DNA of 37,272 nucleotides from a virus: IMG/VR virus record IMGVR_UViG_3300030099_004837, positions 1 to 37,272 of that record; one strand, written 5' to 3'. Positions 9,993 through 18,127 of the stretch are shown here, one piece after another. A program made the translations under genes and the position numbers. Position 1 is the first letter of the stretch. Each line of letters starts with the position of its first letter. A model generated the notes under the pieces. That model was not told the DNA's origin, ran no database searches, and saw nothing but the letters and a program-made list of their open reading frames with translations.

Positions 9993-10667
9993 TTACTCCT
10001 CCTCGTAGTTGGCATCTCTAACGATGTCGCATGGGATTGACACAATCCTATCCGTGCGCTCATCGACAATGCGAATCGTTTCTCTGTTATTGACAAGAGC
10101 ATAGAGCTCCGCAATCAGTTCGGCCTCTGCCGCTAGTGTCCTCATGACATTGCGAGCCAAACCCTGTCGCCATTCGGTGAGCAGGGCGATTGGCTTCAAC
10201 ATGAATGATAGATGAGGGATGGCAGTCTGCTTTCTGTAATTGGTCGATGCCAGCATACGCAAGTCGTACCTTCGACCATGACTTTCATAGTGCTTGGCAG
10301 AGGCATCGAAGACTATCTTGGCTAGGTCGGTGTGAGGCACGGATGCGAAGTGAGGATACTGAGACTTCAACAACGGCATATCAAACTTGGATGATCCATA
10401 GCCAATCAATTTCTTATCTGTCATGTCATGTGATTGCAGGTCACTCAAGTCATACGTCTTGGTGCTCTTGTCCTTTATCATCATCATGTGAACCTCATCA
10501 ACAAACAGACTCATCTGTTTGCCGTCATAGAATGCAACTCCATCTAGGCTAAATTCATCCGGTTTAGTCCATCCTGTGGGCAAGTCGCCCGCATCAGTAG
10601 CAGAGAATGCCTTGAACGAAACGATGCCGTTCTGCTTCATCCAATCGCCTATTTTCCGCATGGTCAC
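9993..10667 (-). CDS. DEDD/RNase H-fold exonuclease-like protein, possibly inactive
   Basis: A 224-residue protein whose ATG overlaps the helicase-like gene's stop (ATGA). The segment LIGYGSSKFDMPLLKSQY (about residues 88-105) matches the Exo II block of DEDD 3'-5' exonucleases, where a conserved Asp follows Phe. It is followed by HTDLAKIVFDA and RYDLRMLA, then PIALLTEWRQG and AAEAELIAELYAL, corresponding to the final helix where active enzymes carry Y/H..D. The usual first motif (DxE) is not clear, and the last acidic position seems replaced by Glu, so activity is doubtful. It could proofread or bind ends during replication. It ends in EEE, coding for GAGGAGGAG. Confidence 0.5.
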   Translation of the reverse strand: MTMRKIGDWMKQNGIVSFKAFSATDAGDLPTGWTKPDEFSLDGVAFYDGKQMSLFVDEVHMMMIKDKSTKTYDLSDLQSHDMTDKKLIGYGSSKFDMPLLKSQYPHFASVPHTDLAKIVFDASAKHYESHGRRYDLRMLASTNYRKQTAIPHLSFMLKPIALLTEWRQGLARNVMRTLAAEAELIAELYALVNNRETIRIVDERTDRIVSIPCDIVRDANYEEE

Positions 10668-12118
10668 AACTCCAATGAGATGAATGCATTCTTACCTTCT
10701 GCCACTCTTACTGCCAACTTGGCTTTCATCATGTCATCGAGTCTTCTTCTTGCAGTCTTAGTGCTGACTCCGTTGATGGTCGAATATGCCTTTTCCAAGT
10801 CACTCTTCCTGACGACTTCCCTCTGAGTCCTTTCATGCACTATCCTCTTGCACTTACCGTATGCTTCTCTCCAAGCCCTAATATCTGCCTGTCTCTTCTT
10901 ACCGACCTTCAAGTCCTGCTTCTGTTCTAGCCAAATGATTAGATTGTGTAGGTTGTCGTAAATCATCTCGCTTGCCATCTGGATGTGTTCTGATGTGACA
11001 ACGGTTGAACGCATGGTAGCGGCGATAAGATTGCCGAAGATCATAGTGTAATTCTCTATGTTCGGCAGGAACCCGATTGCCGTTTCTCTGATGTTGTCAT
11101 CTTGGATACCATAGACTAGAGAGTAGTAGTCATCGACTGCCGATAAGAGTGCAACGTGGTAGTTTGGCCCAGGATTGAATATCTCATATGCGTGAACCTG
11201 AGCAAGGGTTTCCTTCTCTTCATCTGATAGTGCCTCGTACTCTTCACTCGTCAGTCCGGCAGCACCCAACAGTCTTCCCTTGACCTCATCACGAATGCCC
11301 TTTATCTCGTCTGCTATGTTTTCGTATGACCACATCCTCTCAGGCACGGGCTTGTAAGCTCCTGATACTCTGTGCTCGCTAGTGGTCTGCCTAGTCTCAG
11401 TCGTTATGTCGTTTTGGAAGAGATACACTCTTTGGAAGAAACCCTTGTCGAGAACGTGAGTCATGATGTCTTTTGGCGGGTATGTCGTTGCCCATAGTGA
11501 AACACCCGAGGGCGTGTGAACGGATGCCCCCTTCAAGTGATTGACAAGCACGTTGGTTTCGCTACCGATAGGGGCCATCGCCTGTTGTAAGAAAAGAATC
11601 TTATCGGAGAAGTATGCTTTCTTGTCATTCAAGAGGATGCTCGCTTCATCGAATAGGAGAGTCTTGTATCCGTTTAGAAGCCCAGGTACAATTTCGTACT
11701 CAACTGCACCTGTTGGCTTTCCGGTCTTAGGATCTGTCACCTTTATCTCTTGAGTCGTACCTATCATCTTAGCATCGGAACCCGCGCTGAACTTCTCCGT
11801 GTCTATGCCAACTAGCTTGAGAATCTTAGCCATGAATTCGTATGCGATTGACTTACCCGATCTTGCTGATTGAATCCAAAAGACATGGAGTCTGCAATCA
11901 ATGAATGCTCCATGTATGGGGATGCGGACATAGGGTGCTAGGCTTGCGGCTAGAATGTAATAGTAGGAGAGCAACCCTGCGTACTCGTTGAAGAAACTGA
12001 CCGTGCTAAACCTCTCAACATATTGTCTGAGAAACTTGCTACCATCATATGGACTCGTGACTACTGAATAGTCATACCACTTCCTCGTAGTGTCTGCTTG
12101 GCTCTTTGCTATAACCAT
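10664..12118 (-). CDS. Replicative helicase-like P-loop ATPase with C-terminal winged helix
   Basis: A 484-residue ATPase. Walker A is QSARSGKS (residues 83-90), Walker B is LLFDEA (154-159), a sensor-1-like strand is VSLWATTYP (206-214), and an arginine-finger candidate is GFFQR (226-230). This order resembles the DUF3987/SF3-like helicases used by plasmids and viruses, and is also loosely MCM-like. The C-terminal 80 residues contain KSDLEKAYSTINGVSTKTAR, a winged-helix-like unit suited to DNA binding. It lies between XPF and the exonuclease-like gene and downstream of the primase, so it is likely the viral replicative helicase. It begins one base after the XPF stop. Family assignment is moderate, the ATPase call strong. 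Confidence 0.75.
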   Translation of the reverse strand: MVIAKSQADTTRKWYDYSVVTSPYDGSKFLRQYVERFSTVSFFNEYAGLLSYYYILAASLAPYVRIPIHGAFIDCRLHVFWIQSARSGKSIAYEFMAKILKLVGIDTEKFSAGSDAKMIGTTQEIKVTDPKTGKPTGAVEYEIVPGLLNGYKTLLFDEASILLNDKKAYFSDKILFLQQAMAPIGSETNVLVNHLKGASVHTPSGVSLWATTYPPKDIMTHVLDKGFFQRVYLFQNDITTETRQTTSEHRVSGAYKPVPERMWSYENIADEIKGIRDEVKGRLLGAAGLTSEEYEALSDEEKETLAQVHAYEIFNPGPNYHVALLSAVDDYYSLVYGIQDDNIRETAIGFLPNIENYTMIFGNLIAATMRSTVVTSEHIQMASEMIYDNLHNLIIWLEQKQDLKVGKKRQADIRAWREAYGKCKRIVHERTQREVVRKSDLEKAYSTINGVSTKTARRRLDDMMKAKLAVRVAEGKNAFISLEL

Positions 12119-12119
12119 C

Positions 12120-12821
12120 TCAAGCCCTCTTTAGTTTCACCTTTTCATCCACAATCGGCTCCTCGCTGATGAAGCAGTTGAGGATTTTTGATGCGGTAAT
12201 TTTTCCAATGCCAGGCATAGTTTGTAATTCCTTCGGAGTTAGTGATGTGATTTCGCTGATTGAACCATACTCTTCGAGCAACGCCTTCGCCACTCCCTCA
12301 CTACAACCGACTGTCCTTAGCACATCGACTCGCCGATCATAGGATGCGGTCTTACGCATGAGCCTATACTCTGACGACTTGCCTAATGTGCCGTGCTTTT
12401 CAAATCGCTTTGCAATCACTCTTGCCGCCTCGGATGCAGTAGTGAATGACATAATGCTAATGTCGTAGTCCGTATGAAACCGTGCTAGTGAACCCGTGAA
12501 TTCGTTGAATATCTTTGCAAAAGCAATTCTTCTTCCTCCCTTTCTAGCTCTTGATATGTAGGAGTCAATAGTTCCGTGAATCATTAGTATCGGTTGATCG
12601 TAATTGTCATCTAAATTCTGCAATTGCTTATCGAGATGCCCACTATACAGGCTACCCATGTAGTCATGAATCGTCTTAGCCTCTATACCGACATTGCCAA
12701 AGGCATAGTCAGTTATCATGTTCTCTTTGATGACATAGTGTAGGTCTTTGGCTTCGAGATACTTGATGACTAGATGCTCCAAGCCCGAACGCTCTCTGTG
12801 GTCTATGAACATCGTACTCAT
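12120..12821 (-). CDS. XPF/ERCC4-type structure-specific nuclease
   Basis: A 233-residue protein. The ATG at 12821 overlaps the upstream microprotein stop (ATGA) and is preferred to a GTG at 12830. The N-terminal ERCC4 nuclease domain has DHRE (residues 7-10), TDYAFGN (38-44) and IEAKTIHDY (46-54). The last aligns with the VERKxxxD active site, keeping Glu and Lys but replacing Arg with Ala. SLYSGHLDKQL follows as in Hef and XPF proteins. The C-terminal region (about 165-220) holds tandem helix-hairpin-helix motifs, including LTPKELQTMPGIGKITASKI, which bind branched DNA. This domain order is the archaeal XPF arrangement without a helicase. It probably cuts forks, flaps or recombination intermediates. 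Confidence 0.88.
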   Translation of the reverse strand: MSTMFIDHRERSGLEHLVIKYLEAKDLHYVIKENMITDYAFGNVGIEAKTIHDYMGSLYSGHLDKQLQNLDDNYDQPILMIHGTIDSYISRARKGGRRIAFAKIFNEFTGSLARFHTDYDISIMSFTTASEAARVIAKRFEKHGTLGKSSEYRLMRKTASYDRRVDVLRTVGCSEGVAKALLEEYGSISEITSLTPKELQTMPGIGKITASKILNCFISEEPIVDEKVKLKRA

Positions 12822-12919
12822 CTGACCCACTCCGGTATCCTTCCCTTACAATCCATGCAGATTCCATATCGGTGATGCCATGCGGCCTTGTTGAGACACC
12901 TGCACACTCCTCTCGCCAT
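12818..12919 (-). CDS. Cys-rich microprotein (33 aa)
   Basis: A 33-residue ORF with a strong ribosome-binding site (GGGAGGGAG) about 7 bases before its ATG; it ends in an ATGA overlap with the XPF start. The protein has CRC near residue 6 and CMDCKG near residue 22, with HH between them, giving a plausible single zinc site. It fills what would otherwise be an unexplained gap between two coupled genes. Function unknown. Confidence 0.6.
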   Translation of the reverse strand: MARGVCRCLNKAAWHHRYGICMDCKGRIPEWVR

Positions 12920-12932
12920 ATGTCTCCCTCCC

Positions 12933-13196
12933 TCACGGCCATCCTAGTCCCGCTTGTTCTGCAAGCATCAGTCTGTTCATTAGTTCAACCACCATGACGG
13001 CCCATTCCTCACTTTGAGTGAGTGCAATCACCTCATCGTTCAAACGTAGCTCAATTGTACCTGTTTCCCTCTGAATAGCCAAAGCCCAGGGCATTGCTTC
13101 CAATACCTCCTTCCTGGCTTCAACATCATCACTATCCAATGCGGCTAACTTATCTGCTGCTCTTTTCTTTCGTATCTCATCTATATCCTCTGTCAT
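12933..13196 (-). CDS. Small acidic protein, unknown function
   Basis: An 87-residue protein with a helical, charged N-terminal half (DIDEIRKKRAADKLAALDSD) and a C-terminal half with short strands (TGTIELRLNDEVIALT) and a hydrophobic helix. No family is recognised. Its ATG lies 28 bases after the centre of the promoter-like element at 13221-13233, so it may be the first gene of a replication sub-operon that continues into the Cys-rich microprotein, XPF and the helicase. A 17-codon frame (13193-13246) bridges it to the primase and may only couple translation. Confidence 0.7.
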   Translation of the reverse strand: MTEDIDEIRKKRAADKLAALDSDDVEARKEVLEAMPWALAIQRETGTIELRLNDEVIALTQSEEWAVMVVELMNRLMLAEQAGLGWP

Positions 13197-13220
13197 TCTT
13201 CGCCACTACTCCTGTTTCTA

Positions 13221-13233
13221 TTATGAACACTCT
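13221..13233 (-). promoter_or_regulatory. Promoter-like element, copy a
   Basis: The minus strand reads AGAGTGTTCATAA, between the primase stop (13246) and the 87-residue gene start (13196). The centre of TTCATAA is 28 bases from the ATG. It matches copies at 19504, 29351 and 32493 almost exactly. It is inferred to be a viral TATA/BRE-type promoter from repetition and constant spacing. Confidence 0.55.
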
Positions 13234-13245
13234 TTCTCTTGTTCA

Positions 13246-14346
13246 TCATTCGACACCCTTCCCATCATAGAATGCACACTTGCCAACACACAGTCCTTGA
13301 CGAAATATGGTGGGACAGGTAGGAGAGCAATATTGTCTGTTGGATGCATGAACCAATTGCTCTTGGGTAATTTTCGGATTGTAATCCGCCCATTCCAAAT
13401 CTGCAATGAATTCATGTGCCTTTGCAACTGCATCCTGGGGGCTAACATCGCTTGAGGATCTTGGCCGTGCAAAATTATGAAAGAAGTCCAATAGGTACAT
13501 GGACAGGTATGAACGAGATAGGTGAGGGGGGTTATCACCTTTGGTGCAAGCGGCTGCGTCTAAACAAGGAAGTATGGGGATTCCAGATATACTGCGTGAC
13601 GACACCGAAATTTCCGCCGCCTCGAATTTCCCAAAAAATCCTGTCATACCTGACAGGTATGGGTTCCCAGGGTCACTCTTGACAATTTCAATCTCCAAGC
13701 CCTTGTCTCCCCGTATCTTCATGCCACCCATTGGGTTCTTTGCTTGTTCAACGACATGATGCCAACCTAGCTCCAAATCTTCTTTGCTGATTGGGATGCT
13801 CCATAGCTCCCGTTTAGTGTTGTATGTGTTTGGTATCCCGATGTGCCTATCGGGCCTGAAACTCACGACAGGATCTATCGTGACCAAATCCATATCGCCT
13901 ATCCACTTGTTCACTAATGCCCTTCCCGAGAATAACAAATCATTCATCTCGTTGGTAGGCAAATCATACACCTTGTCCAACATAATCCAAATGTGATAGC
14001 CACCACCACTCATCCAGGCCGCATGACGGACACTCTCATCCAAGAGATGTGTCACCAATCGAAGCGCATCCTCTGTGCATCTCTGTCCCGCCTTATCACC
14101 TTCAAGTTGCAACAAATCATTGGCTCTGCCCTTATCCATATCTATGACGAAATGAGGAATGATTGCCGTGCTATACTCACACCTGTTCCCGTTTGGTTTC
14201 AATTTGTTGAACCCATAAACTGTAGTCGTGAGTTTGTCCTTACCATTTGTGACATTCACATAATGCTGGAGCTGACTCATGCTCCTGATTACCTTTCTAG
14301 CCTTCATGTCAATCTCACGAGGGAAGTGATTGAACAAATGCGCCAT
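13246..14346 (-). CDS. Archaeo-eukaryotic primase with PriL-like Fe-S region
   Basis: A 366-residue protein combining both primase functions. The N-terminal AEP catalytic domain has FVIDMDKG (residues 66-73, metal-binding Asp69 and Asp71), SGGGYHIW (113-120, His118), and IDPVVSFRPDRHIGIPNTYN (157-176), matching motif III and the following Arg/Asn block. The C-terminal third resembles the large-subunit PriL domain. It has PCLDAAAC (260-267), then NPPHLSRSYLSMYLL (272-286), and a cluster Cys340, Cys344, Cys353, Cys357, suitable for an iron-sulfur or zinc cluster. Eukaryotes and most archaea have these on two polypeptides. It should synthesise primers for viral replication. It starts 8 bases after the C5 methyltransferase stop with GAGGGA upstream. 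Confidence 0.87.
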   Translation of the reverse strand: MAHLFNHFPREIDMKARKVIRSMSQLQHYVNVTNGKDKLTTTVYGFNKLKPNGNRCEYSTAIIPHFVIDMDKGRANDLLQLEGDKAGQRCTEDALRLVTHLLDESVRHAAWMSGGGYHIWIMLDKVYDLPTNEMNDLLFSGRALVNKWIGDMDLVTIDPVVSFRPDRHIGIPNTYNTKRELWSIPISKEDLELGWHHVVEQAKNPMGGMKIRGDKGLEIEIVKSDPGNPYLSGMTGFFGKFEAAEISVSSRSISGIPILPCLDAAACTKGDNPPHLSRSYLSMYLLDFFHNFARPRSSSDVSPQDAVAKAHEFIADLEWADYNPKITQEQLVHASNRQYCSPTCPTIFRQGLCVGKCAFYDGKGVE

Positions 14347-14354
14347 AGTATCCC

Positions 14355-15749
14355 TCAGAAATCAAACAGGGATTTTTGCTCGCTTGTACGGGAATCTTCT
14401 CTCTCATCCAAACCATTCACCAAATCATCGACTACCTGTATCCCCTCTCCAATCCACCTCATTACCGGAACCGCCATTGAATTGCCCAATGCCTTATACC
14501 GTGGGCCATCGGGACAATCCTCGGGTGCTTTTCCCCTCCAAGATATTTGTGTATAATTATCTGGAAACCCTTGCAAACGCTCGCATTCCAAAGGTGTTAA
14601 TCGGCGCACGGCCATGTTTGTGTGTTTGACTGCCAAACCACCTTCTGCAGTCAAAGGCGCACCAGAGTTTTTCTCATCAAAATTAGTTTGAGAAACATTC
14701 TTCCAATCAAAACCAATTGTTTTTTGAGCAACGGCAGGTGGACTTCCTGCACCACTATTTGTTCCGACTTTGAGTGTGGGACTGACATCCTCGAATACGT
14801 TGGAGTTAGCACCAAAAGTGGAATCGAAACTATGCACGGTTGTTTGTGCAATGATCGGCTCTCTGATTATTTGAGTTGTTCGTGTATCACCCAAATCAAA
14901 GGTGTTGAGAGTATTGGTCACGTCATCCTTTACCCATGTTTCACAGTCGGTATTGGTCTGTGCTCTGCGTGATTTACGAAATATTCCCCTTTCGGTTGGA
15001 GGAAAATCATCAGCAGGTTTAGTTTCGGGTATTAGGTGTCCTGATGCGGCGGTTTGGACAGTAAGTTTGTTGCCGCCACATTCTTTGTCCAATGTTCCTG
15101 TAATCTTGGGGATTACTCTTCTTCCAGATTCGCCTTGTTGAGAAGTGCTTGTTCCAATGTATTCGGTAATTGCTTTCCTCTGCGCCTTGCTCTCCTTAGA
15201 ATGCCCCTGCAAGCTTTCTCGCTCAAATAATACCGATGCGGCACTTCTCCAATCTCCTCCAATATGTCCGACAACGAAGACTCTACGTCTTCGCTGCGGG
15301 ACTCCGAAGAATTGAGAGTCCAAAACTCGGTAGGCGAACCCATACCCGATTTTTGCCACTTCTCCGAGGAAGATTCCAAAATCCCTTCCTCCGTCAGACG
15401 ACAGTAATCCTGGGACATTTTCAAAGACGAACCACGTTGGTTGAATTTCCGCAACAGATCTGATGAATTCGAGGGCCAAGTTGCCACGAGGGTCATCCAT
15501 TCCAAGTCTTTTTCCTGCAACCGAGAAGGATTGACACGGGCTTCCTCCGACAACGACTTCTGCTTTTCCTTTGTATTCACTCCAATCAACTCCTTCCACG
15601 TTTCCTAAGTTTGGCACATCGGGATAGTGATGTGCGAGTACGGCAGAGGGAAAAGCATCAATGTCTGCAAAGGCCATAGGTTCCCATCCCATGTGATGCC
15701 ATGCCTGGGATGCGGCTTCGATACCTGCGAATAGGCTGACATATCTCAT
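14355..15749 (-). CDS. dcm: DNA cytosine-C5 methyltransferase
   Basis: A 464-residue full-length C5 methyltransferase (PF00145). Motif I is LFAGIEA (residues 6-12), the catalytic PCQ loop is GGSPCQSFS (68-76, Cys72), motif VI is ENV (110-112), and motif VIII is QRRRRVFVVG (152-161). A long target-recognition region (about 170-390) is rich in Thr, Asn and Ser. Motifs IX-X are RRLTPLECERLQGFPDN and YKALGNSMAVP near the C-terminus. It methylates the C5 position of cytosine in a short DNA site that cannot be read from sequence. With the N4/N6 enzyme it makes two modification specificities without visible endonucleases, which suggests anti-restriction. Its start overlaps the nuclease gene upstream by 4 bases (ATGA). 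Confidence 0.95.
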   Translation of the reverse strand: MRYVSLFAGIEAASQAWHHMGWEPMAFADIDAFPSAVLAHHYPDVPNLGNVEGVDWSEYKGKAEVVVGGSPCQSFSVAGKRLGMDDPRGNLALEFIRSVAEIQPTWFVFENVPGLLSSDGGRDFGIFLGEVAKIGYGFAYRVLDSQFFGVPQRRRRVFVVGHIGGDWRSAASVLFERESLQGHSKESKAQRKAITEYIGTSTSQQGESGRRVIPKITGTLDKECGGNKLTVQTAASGHLIPETKPADDFPPTERGIFRKSRRAQTNTDCETWVKDDVTNTLNTFDLGDTRTTQIIREPIIAQTTVHSFDSTFGANSNVFEDVSPTLKVGTNSGAGSPPAVAQKTIGFDWKNVSQTNFDEKNSGAPLTAEGGLAVKHTNMAVRRLTPLECERLQGFPDNYTQISWRGKAPEDCPDGPRYKALGNSMAVPVMRWIGEGIQVVDDLVNGLDEREDSRTSEQKSLFDF

Positions 15750-16768
15750 CCACTCTCATCTCCCTCAGACAGGCTTTCACTTTTGAACACTCTAGCGTTA
15801 TACGGCATCAAAGCCTTCTCGTAGCGAGGGCAGAATCCCTTCAATGCACACCAGGGTTCGCAGATGAAATTGAGAGAATCCATAGGCAGCAACGGGAATT
15901 GAAGCCCATCAGTATCGCCTCTGTAATTGCGATGGTATCTGAGGAGATCGCTGACTGTATCGTACATCAATCCCATCTCTCTCACTTGCACGGGTTCCTT
16001 GCCTCGGAAGACTCCATCTCCTCCTGTGTGATCCCATCCCCACCAAGCCACTCTTGCATCCGTGAAGTTTGCCTCCCCTATGACATTCCCCTGTTGGTCA
16101 TACAAACGGTTATCGCAATTCTTCATTAGGAATACATAGAATGCCAATTCTTTTCGCATAGACTCCCACTTCTTCTTCTTGTGTTCTCTGAACACACCAG
16201 TCTTGAGCTCGTGAATGTGATACTCTCCATCTTGATTGATGAAGAGTCTGTCAATCATTCCGCTAATGTGAATCAATTGGCCTTCATACTCAATGACTCC
16301 ATGCAACGTCACTTCGTTTCCTACGGGAAGGAAGTAATCCAGATTGCAATCTAATGCACGTTCCGCCTCTACCCATAGATACTTGCGTATGTGTTCCTCT
16401 TCTCCCAACTGATAAGATTCAATATTTGGTATTAGGGACAGAAAGTATCCATACACATCCTCAACCTCTTGAAGTCCTCTCACGGAGTCTAAATCCACGT
16501 CATAATAGAACTGCTCAACGGCATTGTGAACATTTGTCCCTCGAATCATGTTGTCATTCTCAGGCTCTTTGACTCCGAGTGGATACTTGATGAAATACTG
16601 TTGAGCGCAGAAGTCACTCTGACCAACAGATGACTTGGTTAGTTTCAGCAAGTGCTTATCCTCAACCCCAGGATGATAACCGTATGAAGAAACGAAGTCC
16701 TCATACCCCTCAACGGGGATTGGATATGCCTTACGAGGGAATCTCAGTTGCATGACCACGACAATCAC
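15746..16768 (-). CDS. Cas4/RecB-like PD-(D/E)XK nuclease with Fe-S cysteines
   Basis: A 340-residue nuclease of the PDDEXK_1/Cas4 type. Features in order: SSVGQSDFC (residues 46-54, first cluster Cys54), RGTNVHNAVEQF (76-87, His81), SGMIDR (169-174, Asp173), HELKTG (186-191, catalytic Glu187 and Lys189), ELAFYVF helix, and CEPWCALKGFC (Cys303, Cys307, Cys313). One early and three late cysteines are the Cas4/AddB 4Fe-4S arrangement. It probably resects DNA ends, working with the RecA-like ATPase immediately upstream. The GTG at 16768 overlaps the upstream TGA (GTGA); an ATG at 16753 is an alternative start. No CRISPR context, so not a CRISPR Cas4. Confidence 0.87.
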   Translation of the reverse strand: MIVVVMQLRFPRKAYPIPVEGYEDFVSSYGYHPGVEDKHLLKLTKSSVGQSDFCAQQYFIKYPLGVKEPENDNMIRGTNVHNAVEQFYYDVDLDSVRGLQEVEDVYGYFLSLIPNIESYQLGEEEHIRKYLWVEAERALDCNLDYFLPVGNEVTLHGVIEYEGQLIHISGMIDRLFINQDGEYHIHELKTGVFREHKKKKWESMRKELAFYVFLMKNCDNRLYDQQGNVIGEANFTDARVAWWGWDHTGGDGVFRGKEPVQVREMGLMYDTVSDLLRYHRNYRGDTDGLQFPLLPMDSLNFICEPWCALKGFCPRYEKALMPYNARVFKSESLSEGDESG

Positions 16769-18126
16769 TCATCGTTTGCACCTGTCTGAGCATCATCTGT
16801 CTCGAATCTTCCATACTTGAGACTAGGCCATCCATACCACTTCGATCCGCCCTTCTCCTCGGGTGCTCTCTCAAACACGGTATGTCGGCCAGGCAAGTCT
16901 AGTGACACACGATTCTTGGATAGAACGGCGAACGCCTTCTCAACGCCCGTCAGTCTCCCTAGTTCATCCCTCTCCCTATCCACATACATGAGAACAACTT
17001 GCTGCATATCTCCGTCACTCTCCTTGAGCCATCCTGGTATCTCTTGACCCTCTAGCTCATTGCCTTCTCGGTCATAGGTTGGCTTCATATGCGCTATCGT
17101 ATAGACATGGACTCCACCGACCATGAGGGCTTGCCAACAATGCGATGCGGCAGCATATCGCGTCTTACGAACACCCCAATTGAATCGTGTGACTCTCTTG
17201 GTTGCCACTCCTATCGCATCGTTCCCTAATCCTAAGTCGCTAATCTTCATGCATAATCTGCATATCAATTCCCACTTGTCAGAACCATCGAACAAGAATG
17301 TCTTGAGATACGGACTTGGCATCTTCCCGTGCTCCTTGAAGTATGCTTGTTGCTTTTCCATCTGTTCAACCGCTAGGTTGCATAGTAAGAGTGTCCTCTC
17401 GTATGTCGCCATGTTGTCTATTTGGTCGCTCGCACTCTCTTTGCCCTTCATATAGACATAGGGATCGAGGATTATCAGATTCTTGAGATTGTCATGATGC
17501 GCGTGTTTGGATGTCCTGCCACCGCCATCGAAATCAACGTGCCATACCTCTGCACCGTTTGCTATCTCTTCCTCAGTTAGTGAGTCATGGATGATGCCCG
17601 TCTTACCACAGCCTGGTGGGCCAGCAATTCCGCAGAACACGAAAGCATCTAGCCCTTCTAGGAATTCGTTGCCCTCTCTTTGGTCATCTATCTCAGACCA
17701 CATTGGGTTGTCGCTTCTCGTAGCATCAACGACCTGCTTTAGAGGAGTTGCAGGAACCGTGTGATTGGTGTTTGCCCCTTCTGAATTTGAGAGGACATGA
17801 ACATCGAGTTTCTTTGGCATTATCTTCTCTCCGGCGAAGACATCCTCTTTCTTTGGCTTCTCCCAAGGCAACCCCTGCTTAGGCTTGTTCATGTTAGCGG
17901 GTTCTCTTTGGTCTGCTATCGCCTTATTGATCTCCCATTCTTGGGCTTCTCTGTCTTGAATCTCCTCCAATGACATACCCTCTGTGTCGAAGTTTGCCTC
18001 TTGTTGCTCCTCGCCCCATACATTCTTCTTGGGTGTAGGCTTTGGTGCGGGTCTAGGAGAGCCGTCTGCCTCTCCTGTGATTGTGTCCTTCTTCTGAAAC
18101 CAATCGAATCCTGAACCGTCAGACAT
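16765..18126 (-). CDS. RecA/Sak4-like P-loop ATPase
   Basis: A 453-residue protein. The ATG at 18126 follows the upstream TAG by one base with CAGGAG in the preceding gene's last codons; longer in-frame starts lie inside that gene and are rejected. Residues 1-160 are charged and low in complexity, probably a flexible partner-binding arm. The ATPase core begins with Walker A GIAGPPGCGKT (166-176), then WHVDFDGGGR (195-204), and Walker B FLFDGSDKW (277-285). A basic patch VATKRVTRFNWGVRKTRY and the strand VGGVHVYTIAHMK follow. This is the single-domain RecA fold found in phage Sak4 and AAA_24 proteins, often beside an SSB. It is inferred to be a viral recombinase or annealing ATPase. Confidence 0.75.
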   Translation of the reverse strand: MSDGSGFDWFQKKDTITGEADGSPRPAPKPTPKKNVWGEEQQEANFDTEGMSLEEIQDREAQEWEINKAIADQREPANMNKPKQGLPWEKPKKEDVFAGEKIMPKKLDVHVLSNSEGANTNHTVPATPLKQVVDATRSDNPMWSEIDDQREGNEFLEGLDAFVFCGIAGPPGCGKTGIIHDSLTEEEIANGAEVWHVDFDGGGRTSKHAHHDNLKNLIILDPYVYMKGKESASDQIDNMATYERTLLLCNLAVEQMEKQQAYFKEHGKMPSPYLKTFLFDGSDKWELICRLCMKISDLGLGNDAIGVATKRVTRFNWGVRKTRYAAASHCWQALMVGGVHVYTIAHMKPTYDREGNELEGQEIPGWLKESDGDMQQVVLMYVDRERDELGRLTGVEKAFAVLSKNRVSLDLPGRHTVFERAPEEKGGSKWYGWPSLKYGRFETDDAQTGANDE

Positions 18127-18127
18127 T

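Noticed and set aside
13193-13246. 17-codon ORF bridging the primase and the 87-residue gene
   Set aside because: It has coupling overlaps at both ends but its sequence is dominated by the promoter-like element and has no protein features; kept only as a possible leader peptide.
15784-15794. GAACACTCT match to the promoter-like element
   Set aside because: It lies well inside the coding region of the Cas4-like nuclease, with no start at the right distance and no TTATG context.
15746-16768. Cas4-like gene as evidence of a CRISPR system
   Set aside because: No repeats, spacers or other cas genes are present; the recombination-gene context explains it better.
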